NCBI GenBank assembly: GCA_001970955.1
Contig: MPUH01000487.1
Location: 1 to 51,005 of the forward strand
Direction of reading: 5' to 3'
Source of the DNA: Stentor coeruleus
Taxonomy: Eukaryota; Ciliophora; Heterotrichea; Heterotrichida; Stentoridae
Length of the DNA: 51,005 nt
In this document: positions 29,661 through 44,600 of the stretch, in pieces
How the letters are laid out: each line of letters begins with the position of its first letter
Position numbering within the stretch: the stretch's first letter is position 1
Notes under the pieces: generated by a model
Told to the model about the DNA's origin: nothing
Database searches by the model: none
Seen by the model: only the letters and a program-made list of their open reading frames with translations
Made by a program: the position numbers and the translations under genes

Positions 29661-32600
29661 ATGGTAGGCTTTTTGTTTAGTTTACTCATACTTCTTATTG
29701 ATCAGTCAAGCTCATGCTCTATCAGCTATACTGGATCAATAACAGCGAATTTCGAAAAAGCTTTAACAGTAACCGGCACATTAACCGAAATTGTGACGTT
29801 ATCTAAAACTTCGGGACCGGGGAGCTTCCTTGCAACCTCGAACCTGGCGGCAGTAATTTCTTCAGGAACTAGCGTCAACATTCTAATCTACATGACTTTA
29901 CCAGGAAGCTATGTTATAGCTTCAACATGCTCAATGAGTGGTTCAGGATCTTCATCAATAACTGTTGCATCAGCAACTTTTCAAATTTCCTCAATTATTA
30001 CTGTATTTTTCATATAGAAAATCGACACTGCTAGCTACTTTTCTGCTGAAGTCAAAGTGTACGATTCACAAGGGAACCTTGATACAGCTTATCTTAAAGC
30101 ATCTTATCCAGTCATTTTGTCTTTAACCCCATTAGTAACCTTATCTGGGACCTACTCAGATTATACAAGTCTAGGTTTATTCAACCCAACTGATCTTAAA
30201 ATTGCTACAGTAGGAACTTATAGCCTTAAAGCTGAATGCTCTGATATAACCCTATTAATACAATCAGTTACCACTTCAATAACTGTTATAAGCCTTTCTT
30301 CGTTTACTTTCAGCTCATCTGAACTTGCGGCTAGCACTTACTTCGATGTTTCAATATCAGCAACTTTAAAGGATAATAACGGCGACACATATACAACCAT
30401 CACATCAGTTACGATATCAGATTCAACAGGGTCAATGGTTGGGACTTTTTCTGGATCAAGTTCAGCTGGAGGAACCGTGAGCTTTACTGTGTATTTTACA
30501 ACATCTGGAGATAAAAATGTGGTATTTTCATCAGGGACAATATCAAATACTATAAAAGTTGTTGTCTCTAAGTCTAAAATTATCCTCGCTATAAGCAATA
30601 TATCCTCAGGAGCGCTTGATGATAGCACAGATACGTTCACTTTGACAGCTACAGTAAAAAACTCAGGGGAGACTGCTGTTGAAACTACTCATGGTCCTCA
30701 TAGCATCGCTTTAACTCTTGTAGCAACAGTATCAGGGAACTCAGGTTTGATTTTAAGTGGATATACAACTGCTGTTAACACAGTTTCAGGTGAAGTTACT
30801 TTTAACTCTTTAGCAATATTATCCAAAGGGACTTTTCAAATAAAAGCTACTTCAGCAGGACTAAATGATGGATTAACAAGTAGTTATACTATAGCCAGTA
30901 CTGTAAAGACTATAACACTCTCTTGCTCATTAGCAACTATTACCATATACACTTATATCGTTATTGATGTTAAAGTATATGGTATGGATGATAAATACTA
31001 TTTGAATTCTGTTTCACTAACTCTAGTCCCAGAAACTTCTTCATCTATATATAACTCTGTTCCTACAAAAACAACCTCGACTGGCTATGATAGCTTTACT
31101 ATATATTCAAAAGCAATTGGATCTAATACTTTTACCATCACCCCTATTGATGGAGTTTCAAGTAACACTTTAACTTTAAGTTTCTCAGCTCCTGCGCTTC
31201 AATGTGCTTTTGAAAATACAGCTGTAAAATATATTTAGACTCCTTCCGGAACCAGCACTTTCGACTTAAAAGTTTCAGCTTATGATACCGCAAATTCTAA
31301 TCTTCTTAGCCTTGTTGATGGAGATTTTTCTATGACACTTACTGTCAGTTGTTCTGATTCTTCATGTTCAGGTACTTCATATACAACTTCTCCTTCTTCT
31401 CCTTCATTAAGCTTTGCAGTTGGTATAGCTAAAATTACAACAATAAAATTTAAATCTTCAGGAACATTTGTCCTTAGATCTCAGGTTACAGGTTGGACTT
31501 TAGCAGATTGCACAACTGGAATTATGACAACAGCTATTAGCTCTTTTACAGTATCAGTTCCAGGTACAGCAAACACTTACGAAATTTTAACAGCTACAAT
31601 ATCTTTAACTGGCGAAGATAATAATNCAGTTCCAGGTACAGCAAACACTTACGAAATTTTAACAGCTACAATATCTTTAACTGGCGAAGATAATAATCCT
31701 TTTATATTGTCAGAATCAGTGACAATTACCAATAGCGACAATGCAAAACTATCTGGAACTCTGACAAAGTCAAACAGTCAAGGAACTGTAACATTTGATG
31801 ACCTTTACTTTACAGGTTCTGGGACTTTTACATGGTCTTTTGCAGGAACAACATATACTCTNTCTTTTATATTGTCAGAATCAGTGGCAATTACCAATAG
31901 CGACAATGCAAAACTATCTGGAACTCTGACAAAGTCAAACAATCAAGGAACTGTAACATTTAATGACCTTTACTTTACAGGTTCTGGGACTTTTACATGG
32001 TCTTTTGCAGGAACAACATATACTCTTCCAGCTGCTCAAAGTACAACTTCTATCACAGTGTCTAAAAGCATAATTTCTTTAACTTTTTCTTCAACAGTAA
32101 ATTTTACTTAGCCTACTAGCAATGTTGATTCATTTACTATAACAGCGACAATAAAAAATTCAGCAGGAACTACATTAACATCAATAACAGGATATGTAAT
32201 AGATTTAGCATTTGCAATTAATACTGGATCAACTCCAAACTCAGGGAATGTAATAACAGGTTCGACTTCAACTATATCAATAACTAATGGACAAGGACAG
32301 GCGGGACCTATGTCAATATTATCATCAGGAGATTTTAAATTTACAGCAACATACTCAGAAATGGTAAGTGGAACAGTTTCATGCTCAATTTCAAATACTT
32401 TATCATCTATAACTATATTATCTGGCACTTACCTGGCTAATGAAAATCTTTACAGTCCTTTTACTATTACTTACAAACTCACTGGCAGCGATGGCAATGA
32501 TTTCAAATTAACTTCTGGCTTTGCGTTAACAGCAAATCCTTCAGCATCAGTTACTATTACTAATACCGACTTAGCATATACTATAACAGGAATTGCATCA

Positions 32601-35600
32601 GGATTAGTTACTTTTACAGCATCAGCTACTGGAGTTTCATCAGTCCAAAATAGTGTTACTTTCGTTGTACCTCATTTGGATTTAGTAATCCAAACTTTGG
32701 TAATTTTTATATAGCCTACAAGCAGTGAAACAGCATTTACTATGAAAGTTTCTGCGTTAAATACTAATAATCAAGTTATAACAGGAGTTAGTGGAATTTC
32801 AATCAATTTGGCTATAACTTGTGCAACTTCTCCATGCTCAGGAACTGTTATAAGCCCTGCTACTACTTCAATAGCATTAAGTTCTGGAGCAGGTGAATCT
32901 TCTAGTACTCTAATCCTTTCGTCTGGAGTTTTTAAGTTCGAAGTTTCTTATAGTGATTGGACTGTGAGTAGTATTACAACAAGTTTTATTTCTAATAAAG
33001 TCAAAACTTTAACGGTATCAGGGCTTAATAGTTTAACAACCTTTTTCAATTTTGATGCGATCATGCTTTTAAAAGGAGAAGATGATTTAGACTTTATCCA
33101 ATCAGTGACTATTACAATTTCTGATACTAATACTGGACTTACAGGGACAAAACAAGCTCCTAACTCTTCAGGCACAGTTACTTTTTCAGGTCTTTACTAT
33201 ACTCTAAGTGGATCATATGCATGGACTTTATCAGGAATAACATTTTCAGCAAACCACCAACAGCCTACGATTTCTGGAACTGTAGCGAAAAGCGTACTTG
33301 GAATNAAACCACCAACAGCCTACGATTTCTGGAACTGTAGCGAAAAGCGTACTTGGAATTGTTTCCACACCAGCTGTAATCTTTATTTAGTCAGTCACCA
33401 CATCTGGTAGCGCTTTCTCTCTCAGAGTATCCGTAAAAAACAGTGCCGGTACTTTAGAAACTACTAATTCTATTTCAATAACGTTAACTTGCACAACTTC
33501 AGCTGGAGCTTCTGGATCGTCATTCACAGGATTTACTTCACCAAGCACTCAGACTACAGGAGTAAATGGTTACACTGATTATAGTAGCATTTCTATATTA
33601 TCTTCAGGAACTTTCACATTTACAGCTACTGCCACTGAAGTGAGTTCACAGAATTTAGTATTTAATATAGTGAATAAAATCAAAGCCATAACTATAATAA
33701 CAAACTCTCCACCAACAGTTTCTGAGCTTTTCACGAATTTTAATCTGGAATATTCAGTTATTGGAGATGATGATCTAACTTTCACTGGGGGTTACACTAT
33801 TGCTTTAACTTACAACATAGTTGATTGCGCAAGTTATGCAAACTCAGGTAACGTATTTACAATTACCCCTTTGATTCCTGGTGTAATCACAATAACAGCA
33901 ACAGTTACTAATACAATTGATGGAACTAATGTCCAAACTGTAGATTATGCTATTGAATTCAAAGCTCCAATGTTAGTTGTCACTTTAAACCCATCACAAG
34001 TAATATTTACATAGCCAGGGAACAGTGAAACTGCTTTTACAATAACAATTACAGCAAAAACGAGTAGTAACAGTGCAACTCTTCAAACAGTGCCAAGCAG
34101 CATTTCTATAGGACTTACGATGACTTGCCAGACAAGCCCATGCTCAGGAACAATAATTTCACTTAACCCAAGTGATGTATTATCACCTAAATCCCTAACT
34201 TCAGGAACTACCAGTATTTCTAATGCTAAAATTTTATCCTCAGGACAGTTTACATTTACTGCTACTTATACTGGATGGAGTAATACTCCAGCAAATACTG
34301 GAATGATAACAAATAAGATATTAACAGCAACACTTTCAAGCAATCCATCACAAGTTTATACATATTTCTATTTCAGTCCAACTTTGACATTAAAAGGAGA
34401 AGACAACTATGATTTTATTCTTACTACTACTATAGACATCACTGGAGGAAGCACGTATTTGATAAATTTGGTTTCAAGTAACACAAATACTGCAGTAAGA
34501 AATTTCAATAACCTTTATTTTACCACAGCAAATACTTATACTTTGACTATAACATCAAGTCCTTATACATTTACAAATATAATATATAATGTTGTAGCAA
34601 TTAAAAGTATCCTTGATATATCTTATAACTCTCAAGTAATTAATATTTAGCCAACACTTTATTCAGATGTATTTACTGTATTTGTAAAAGTTAAAGATGT
34701 AGCAGGTGGAAATATTAATACTGTCAATACATTTACTATAACCCTAGCATTTTCAGGTGTATCAAGTACGTCAGGATCATCAATAAACGGATTATCGCCA
34801 TCATCAACTAATACAGATATATCAGGACAAGCTAGTTTTCCAAATCTTTCAATTTTATCCTCTGGAACTTTTAGATTTACAGCATCTGCTACAAACTTTG
34901 ATTCTGCCACCTCAGATGTGACTATTACTAATACAATTACAACTATTAACTTTTCAGGAACTGTGCAAGCATCTTATGAGCTTTATGAAGATTACACTCT
35001 AACATATGGATTAATTGGAAGCGATGGTAATAGTTTTATCCTCTCAACTCCAACATTGTCTATAGCTGGCCCTGCTGGTTTTACATTATCTATCACAAGT
35101 ACCGTTGCAAAAACATTTACTGTACGATCATCAGATTTTGGTAGTGCTTTAATAACAGCATCAACAAGTCCAGCAACTGTAACAAATCAGATAACCATGA
35201 TCTTTAACCCCCCAAAACTTGTGACTACTTTAGACCCTTTATCAGTAATTTCTATATAGATAGTAAACAGCGTAACAAAATTTAAAGTAACTGTTCAAAT
35301 CGCAGGAGCCGTTACATCAGCTCAATTAACTAATGCTCCATCGACTACTGTGCAGATAGCTTTAACTTGTGAAACTGGTCAAACATGCTCAGGTCTTGTA
35401 CTTAATAGCACTTTTACTTCTTTATATATAACAAACGGAATTGCATCAAGCGATTTTCTTAAAATATTATCATCAGGGATGTTCGTTTTTACAGCATCTT
35501 TTACAGGTTGGACAAGTGGAAGTGTTAATACTGGGTCTATTACTAATAAAATTGGTTCATATACTTTAAATGGTGTTCAAGATACGATTTATACTTACTT

Positions 35601-38600
35601 TGATTTTACCCCATCCTTAACATTAAAAGGAGAAGACTCGCAATTGTTTTTATTATCAACAGTAATAACCCTTTCATATCAGTCAGGAGTAAAACTTCAA
35701 GGAGTTTCAACAGCAAGTAATAGTGGAGGAACTGCTACTTTTCCCACTATGTATTATAATGATGAAGTTGCTGATACATGGGTTTTTACTGGTTCATCAT
35801 ATGGTATGCCTACGAATACAAAATCTATTACTGTTACCAAAAGTGCTATTATAGCAGCATATACTGCATCACAAGTAATTTTTACTTAGCCAGCTTCAAG
35901 TACAGATACTTTTGGTATAAGCATCACTGTTCAGCAATCATCAGGCGTTGCAACGATCTGCACCTATCATTCCAATACCATCAGCATATCATATGACCCT
36001 TCTTCAGGAACAATAACAGGTTTTCCATCACCAGCAATCACTACAACAACAAATGGTTTAGCAAGTTTCGCAAATCTAAACATCCTTACTGCAGCTTCCC
36101 AATATACATTTACAATCACATCACCAGGTTTAATTGATGCTACATTAACAACTGGTGCAATTACCACTTCTGTTAAAGAACTTATTATTTCAGATTCAAA
36201 TCAAAATGTTGACCTTTTTACAGATTTCAAAATAAATTATGTAGTAAATGGTGATGATGGAAATATTTATCCTGCAGCTACAACTGTTAGTATAGTGTCA
36301 AATCCTAATGACGTATCAGTGGTTATTGACTCACCAAGTGTAAGTTGGCCTACAAAAAATTATTTCATAGTATCTAAAAAAACTACAGGTGCAGTAACAT
36401 ATACACTTACTGATAGTGTTGGATCAAAATTTAGTACTATAACTTTAACTTATATAGCTCCTAAACTTGAGGTTGTATTAACACCAAATGTAATATTTAT
36501 TTAGCCTTCAGACAGCAGCACCCCATTTGAACTTAAAGTAAATGTTCTGAAAAATGTTGGAACTGTTATTATTTCGACTGCTGGTGGAGTTTCAGTTAGT
36601 TTAGCATTAACATCAACTGGATCATCAGGAAATGTTATCCACAATAATCTTGGCAACGCCATAACATTTCCCCTGACTTTATTAATAACAAATGGAGTAT
36701 CAGAAATACAATCTGGATTGAAAATCCTCTCGTCAGGGACTTTCAGATTTACAGCAACCTTCTCCGATTGGACTTCTGGATATATCGACACGAATGCAAT
36801 AGTCAATACATTTAAAGAATTAACCCATACAAAACCTAGCACAATTTATACTTACTTTGATTTTTCAGTTACTATCACACTTTTAGGAGAAGACAGTAGT
36901 CCTTTTCTTTTATCAAATGCTGTTACTATTAGTGACAGTAATTCAGGAAAACTTTCTGGCACTTTAAATCAAAATGTTGTATCTGGGATAGCTCAATTTA
37001 CCTCTCTTTATTATACAGATGGTGGGACTTTTACTTGGACAATAACTCGTGATGCAGTAGTATATGGTACAACATATCAAGTAACTGTTACAAAAAGTAA
37101 AATGGTTATAGCTTTATCTACAAACACTTCTCCTGTTGATGATAGTACTGATTTAATAACAGCAGATGTAACAGTTAAAGATATTGAAGCTGGGAATACT
37201 GAGTCATTAAATTCTCATTCAATTATAGTCTCACTAGCTTATGTCTCAAGCTTTTCAGGAACAGTTTTAGATGGCACTAAGACTTTACCTACAACAAGTG
37301 GAGTTGCTCAATTTACTAGCTTGAAAATATTATCCTCAGGAACTTTTGATTTTACAGCCACTTCTACTGGATTAGACCCTGTACCTGTACGTGTGACAAT
37401 AACAAACCATGTCAAAACTATAACATTAACAGGACCTTCATCTATGGAGTTATATACAAAATTTACTATTTATGTAGCAATAACTGGTGATGACAACAAT
37501 CCTTATATTATTAATAAACTTGTAACTTTAGCTGCATCACCTTCAGCGACTATTACATCAAGTTCTCAGACTAATATTGTTGGGTCAATACAGTTTACAG
37601 TTTATTGCACTACTAGCCCTGTTACTTTTACAGCATCAGTTGCAGATTCTGTTGTAGTAAGCAATTCACTTAATATAAATTTTAACATTCCAGTTTTAAA
37701 GCTTTCAGCTAGTCCAACGGTATTTTATATTTAGCCTCAATCAACTACTACATCATTCGTTTTAACTGCTGGGATCTATTCTTCAACACAAGATTATTTA
37801 CTAACTGAAGCTAATAGTATTGCTATTACAATTAGCTTTTCTTGTAATGTTGCAGGTACCTGCTCTGGGGAGGTTATAAACCCTGCCTCAATAACATCTA
37901 TAACAACAACTGCAAATGGCCAAGGCAAAAGTGCCTCTTCAACTATAAAATCTCTAGGACAATTTAAATTCATAGCTAGCAAGTCTGGCTGGACATCATC
38001 TTCAAGCCTTATTGTAGATATAACTGGTAGTATATCCAGTATGACCGTAACAGTTCTTAGTTCAAATGTCTACACTTACTTTGTTTTTTCAGTAAAAGTT
38101 GATATATTTGGTTCAGATAATCTTGCATTTACTTTACCAACAACTTTAACAGTTTCAGACAACAGTTTATCTAATCTAAAAGGTGATAAAACTAAAACTG
38201 TGAGTACAGGAACAGCAACTTTTGATAATATTTATTATGATGCTGCTGGGACCTTCGCAATAACAGCTACAGCAAGTGCACCTTATTCATACAGTCAAAC
38301 TTCAACCCAATTCACAGTTCAAGAAAGCATTATAAGCGTAGCATTCTCTGGAACAGAGGTATTTTCTATTTAGCCAACAACAAGTCAATCAGTATTTACA
38401 CTATTAATAAACATATACAAAACATCAACAACAGTTCTAGAAACCGTTTATAGTCATGATATAACAATTACCTTAGTACCTAAAGCTGGGATCACTTATT
38501 CTGGAACCTCTTTAATAGGAACTAGTGGTACAGAAACAATTACAACCGGGACTCTATCTTTATCATCAATGAAAATATTATCAATGGGAACTTTCAAAAT

Positions 38601-41600
38601 CCAAGTTGAGAGCTCTGGTCTAACAACTGGATATTCACCTGAAAAAGCTATAGCAAATAACGTCAAGATAATGGATTTGACCAACCCTCAGATAGGCGAT
38701 ATATCATCTTATATAATTTTTACAATCCATCTATCAATAATTGGTGATGATGACAATATGTACTTGACTCCAATTTCAGTGACAATTACATCTGATAAAA
38801 CAACTGTTTCTGGTTTAGCTTCATCTTCAGTATTAGTAACATCTCAAGTTGACTTTGAAGCATATGTTACAGCATCAGGAACTTATGTATTTACAGCATC
38901 AGTAATATCAGGTGGTAGTACAATTACAGATAATATATCATATGTAATAGTTAAGCCAAAGCTTAAAGTAACAATTTCAGCAATTGTAATAAATATTCAG
39001 CCTAGTACATATAATGATGCTTTTGATATAACTATTAGTGCTTATGAGCCTACATTTACGACAGTGCTTACCAAGATTCCTAGTACTACAGCAATCACTA
39101 TGGCTCTTGCTTGTAAATCAGGTGTGACATGTTCTGGGACGGGAATACTCACTGCTTTTGGATCAAATACATTATCATCTGGGACAGTGGCAATTACTTC
39201 AGAGAAAATATTATCATCAGGAACATTCGTCCTTACAGCATCTGGGACAGATTTAACATCGGGAACAATAGAAATTGGGCCAATTACTAATGTTATAAAA
39301 ACTCTAACCACATCTCTAAGTTCAACTACTTACTACACTTATATTGATATGATAATCACTGTAACTCTAACTGGATCTGATAATAACAACTTTATCTTGC
39401 CAACAACTTTGACAATTACTAGCACAAATGGATGCTTGGCTACTATAACAGAATCAAATACTTCTGGAGATTTTTCATTTTCAAATAAATATTTCACTAG
39501 CAGTGGTCCTGATACAATAACAATCGCAACAGATCCATATGTTTATTCTAGCCAAATACAAGTGACAATAGTAAAAAGCAAAATTATTTTAGAATTTGAC
39601 CCAGCAGGGACTGAGGTAAGAAATATGTAGCCTATTTTAAGTACTGATACTTTTGCAGTCAAAGCAACAGTTAAAGATACAGTTGGAGGCACAACTGAAA
39701 CAATACATTCTCATTCAATTGTATTATCAATAATTGCAGTAGAATTAGGGAACTCAGGACTTTCTATGTCAGGAGATTTGACTAAAAGCACGACTTCTGG
39801 TATAGCATCATTTTCATCACTTAAAGTTTTATCTTCAGGATTGTTTCAGTTAACTGCAACTTCATTAGATCTTGATCCTGTAAATAGTGCAAGTTTTAGA
39901 GTTACCTCAGCATTAAAAAGTATAACTCTAACCACAAATCCAACATCAGTTGAATTGTATACAAACTTTGATATAACTATAAACCTTATTGGAGAAGATG
40001 ATTATCCATACTTAGCATCAGCTGAAGTTACAATAACAGCTAGTGATAATACTGCAGTAACTATATCAACAACTAATCCTTCATCAACATCCTCAGGATC
40101 AATTGCTTTTACTATCCAAGCTATAAAATCAGGAGGTTTTTCATTCACAGCTGCTGTTACAAGTAAGGTTATAGTGAGCAATACTTTATCAATGACTTTC
40201 CTAGTACCAAAACTTCATCTTACAATTAACGGAGCTGTAAATTTTATTTAGGTCTCAAATAGTGATTCAGCTTTTACTGTTACTACCAGCATTTATAAAA
40301 GTGATAATAGTGCTGTGATTACTGGTGCAAATAATGTTGCTATTACTATAGTATTAACTTGTAAAACTACTGGATGCTCAGGTACAAGCATGTCTCCAGC
40401 ATTAGCTAGTATCACAACATCGGCAAATGGTCAAGGGACTTCAGTTTCAGAAAAAATTATATCATCAGGAATTTTTACTTTAACAGCTTCATGTACTGGA
40501 ATGACTTCAGCTTCAGTTACTGATATAACAATATCTTCAATTCATCTTTCTTCAATAACCTTATCATTAACAGCAGGCCCTTATTATACATTCTTTAACT
40601 TTGACTTATCTGTAACTTTAACTGGTGAAGATGGGAATAATTTCTTATTGACTACAAGTATAACATTAAGTGATGATAGTTCTGGACATCTTATTGGATC
40701 ACCTTTGACTTATACAAATGCTAATGGCCTTCATACATATTCAGGATTTTATTATAATTTAGATAGTTCTCTATGGACACTTACTGTAGCTTCAACAACA
40801 AGTCCTTATGTTTTACAAAATACTATAACGATGGCTGTTGCTAAAAGTATTATTTCTGTATCTGTAAATACAGCTGTAAGGTTTATATAGCCCACAACAA
40901 GTAGAACAAGCTTTTCTTTAACAGCAGCTGTGCTAAATATTGTATCTGGAACAGCCGAGACTGTTCATAACCCTCACTCTATAACATTAACTGTTGAGTT
41001 TGATAATACTGTTGCTAACTCTGGAACTACATTAGTTGGATATAGTACTGCGCAAAATACAGGATCATCAGGCTCGTATACATTTAACAACTTATACATT
41101 TTATCATCAGGGAAATTAAGAATCAAAGCCTCATCTTCAGGACTTTCAGATGAATATACAAGTTATTTTACTATACAAAACTTTGTTAAAACAATAACAA
41201 TTAGTAGTGTTTCATCATGTTCAGCATATCTTCAGTTCTCTGTTAGCGCAGCTTTGAAAGGTGACGATGATAATAATTTTATTTTATCTGAGACTTTAAC
41301 TCTTCCAACATCATCAAATATTGTTATTACTCAGTCACCATTAGTTACAACATCAGGTTCAGCAACTTTTACTCTTTATTCAATACAATCAGGATCATTA
41401 TCAATAACAATAACAGGTACTGAAAAAACATCAAATACAATTAGTGTGACAATCAATAAAGCTAAACTTGAAGTCTTATTATCATCAGCTGTAATATTTA
41501 TTTAGCCAACACTTAGTAGTAATGTATTTACAATAACAGTTAATGCAAAAACAAATGATGTTAGTGCTACATTACTAACATTAGTTAATAGCAAAACTAT

Positions 41601-44600
41601 AAGTCTAACTTTTACATGTCAAACAGGGAAAACATGTTCAGGAAATAAGCTTAATCTTACCCTTGGGTCATTAACATTAAACTTAGGGACATTAGATATA
41701 GCAAATGAATCAATACTTTCATCAGGAGAATTTGTTTTTACAGCTACACAAGCTGATATGGTAACTGGAACTTTAAATGTAGGCCCTGTGACGAATTTGA
41801 TTAAAACTATGACTCCAACTTTAAGTGTTCCAACTCATTATACATATTTTGATTTTGATATTGATGTTAAACTTTATGGCGAAGATGATAATTATTTCAT
41901 ATTACCAGCAGTACTAACTGTGACAAGCACTTTAGGATCATTAACTACTCTTACAGCAACAAATATTAATGGAGATATTGCGTTTAATAATAAATACTTT
42001 ACAATTTCAGGAACTGATACTTTAACTTTTACTACAGATAGCCCTTATGCTAAAACATCTACTTTAAATTCAATAGTAATAACAGCGAGTACTATTTACT
42101 TCACTTTTAATCCAACTGTAAATTTTATTTAGCCATCTGATAGCAAGATACCATTTATAGTAACAGCAACTGTAAAAAGGGCAGACACTCTGACTGTCGA
42201 ATCTAAATACTCGCATTCAATAACAATTTCTCTAGCCCAAATAGGAACCTGTTCAGGCAGCTCAATGATAACAACTTTAACCCAAAGTACTACATCAGGT
42301 GTAGCAGATTTCTCAAGTCTCTACATTTTATCCAAAGGGACTTTTACTTTATCAGGAACATCTTCAGGCTTAGATGCTATAGCCACATCTCAATTCACAG
42401 TTAAAAACTATGTTAAAACAATAACCCCAACAGCTTCTTCATCATCTGAGCAATATACATCATTCACAGTTACAGTTAATTTATATGGTGATGATGATAA
42501 TACATTTTTAGATTCAGCCGAAGTTGAGTTATTACCAAATCCATCATCAGCGATAGTGTTTATTTCAACTACTAAAAAAACAGGCACAACAGGAGTTTTT
42601 ACATTTGATGTCTATGGTATAAATGGACCTTCAGTATCATTTACAGCAGCAGTTACTGGAAGTTCAGTTGTTAGTAGTTCTATAACAGTTAATTTACCAA
42701 CACCTAGTCTGAAACTTACTTTTAGTCCAACTGTAATATATATTTAGCCTACAAGAACTGCTGATTTCTTTAGCATTACTGCAGGAATTTATGATAGCAC
42801 AAAAACTACCTTACTTCCATTAGCTACTGATTTAGATATAACAGTAGATGTTACATGTTTAAATTCATGCAGTGGAACAGTATTGCTTCATCCTAATACA
42901 CCGAAAATCACAACTTCATCAATAACAAGTGAAGGAACTGTATCAAATCTTTTAGAATGGACTGTGGGTAATATACAATTCACTATATCTAGAACATCAA
43001 TGAATAGTGATATTATAACAATCAATATTGCAGCAACAGCATTAACAATCACTGTAACCCCAACTAGCACTGTAGATGACTTTTATAACTATTTTGACTT
43101 TTCAGTTAATGTCCATATAACTTATCTTGTTAATAGTGTTGCAACATTATTCCCATTGTATACCATTATTACTGTTACTGATAGTGGAAGTTCTCAACTT
43201 GTTCCTGCTTCTAAAACATATACAAATGATGATGGAGATTATACGTTCACTGGATTTTATTATAATGTTGCTAATAGCTATACTTTGGTTACAACAACAA
43301 GTGACCCTTATCCTTATACAATCAATACTCCAATAACGATTATAAAAAGCATAATATCTTTAACCCTCACACCAAGTGTAAGTTTTATTTAGCCATCTGA
43401 TAGTAGAATACCTTTTAATATCGCAGTTACTGTTATGAGTAAAAGTGCAGGTTCTACTGAAACTACTCATGGACCACATTTGATAACCTTAGCTTTAGAA
43501 ACTGATACAAGCCTAGCACATTCTGGAAGTGTTTTTACAGGATATACAACACCTCAAAATACAGCATCAGGAGTTTATACCTTCAGCAATATGTTCATAT
43601 TATCTTCAGGAACATTTAGGTTCCGCCTTACATCTTCAAACTTAGTTGATGGCGTTACAAGTTATTATACTATTACCAATCATGTTAAAACTGTTGATTT
43701 AGTTTCATCAATAACAAGAATCACAAACTATGCTGAATTTACTATGACTGTTAGTCTTACAGGGGATGATGACCTTGATTTTATTCTCTCTATGTCAACT
43801 AGTATTAACTCTCCATCAGGGATTACAGATAAATCTTCCCCTATAGCAATAACAACAGGCCAATCTGATTTTACTCTTTATTCAACATCATCAGGATATA
43901 AATCATTTACAGCAACAAGTGAAGGAGTTGATTCTAATGAAATAAGTATAACTTTTGATAAACCATTACTCGATGTTTCGCTTTCATTATCTGTAATTTT
44001 TACTTAGCCATCTTCAAGCACTGACTCATTCACATTTACTATTAAAGCATATGCCAATGAAGATTCATCAAAATCTGAACTAATCAATGCTGATAATCTC
44101 TCTGTATTAGCATCAATTGCGTGTTCAACTGGAGCTACATGCTCAGGAGCTGTAATTTCACCAACCTTATCATCATTCACTCTTAATGATGGAACTCTAA
44201 CAACACCAACAGAAAATATCTTATCTTCAGGGACATTTTTATTCACTTTTGCTTCATCTGATATGGTTTCAATCACTCATACAACAAATTTTATCACAAA
44301 CTTAGTCAAAACAATAGCAATGGCCATATCATCTCCAAAAGGAATTTATACATACTTCTATTTAACAATTTCAGTTGATTTAAAAGGAGAAGATGATAAC
44401 CACTTTTTACTTTCAACAACACTTACTATAACAAGCACACTTCAAAGTTTAGTGACAATAACAGATGATAATACAAATAATGGGGTTTTCAGTTTTACTA
44501 ATAAATATTTCACAGTTTCAGGAGATGACACATTAACTTTAGAAACAAGTGCTCCATATGCTAAAACATCAACAGAAAGTGTGAGTGTTGGTCAAAGTAT

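Noticed and set aside
31699..32026. A recent real internal duplication in the giant gene
   Set aside because: The copy boundary is a single N, and the same pattern occurs at five other places, including non-repetitive genes. An unmerged overlap is simpler.
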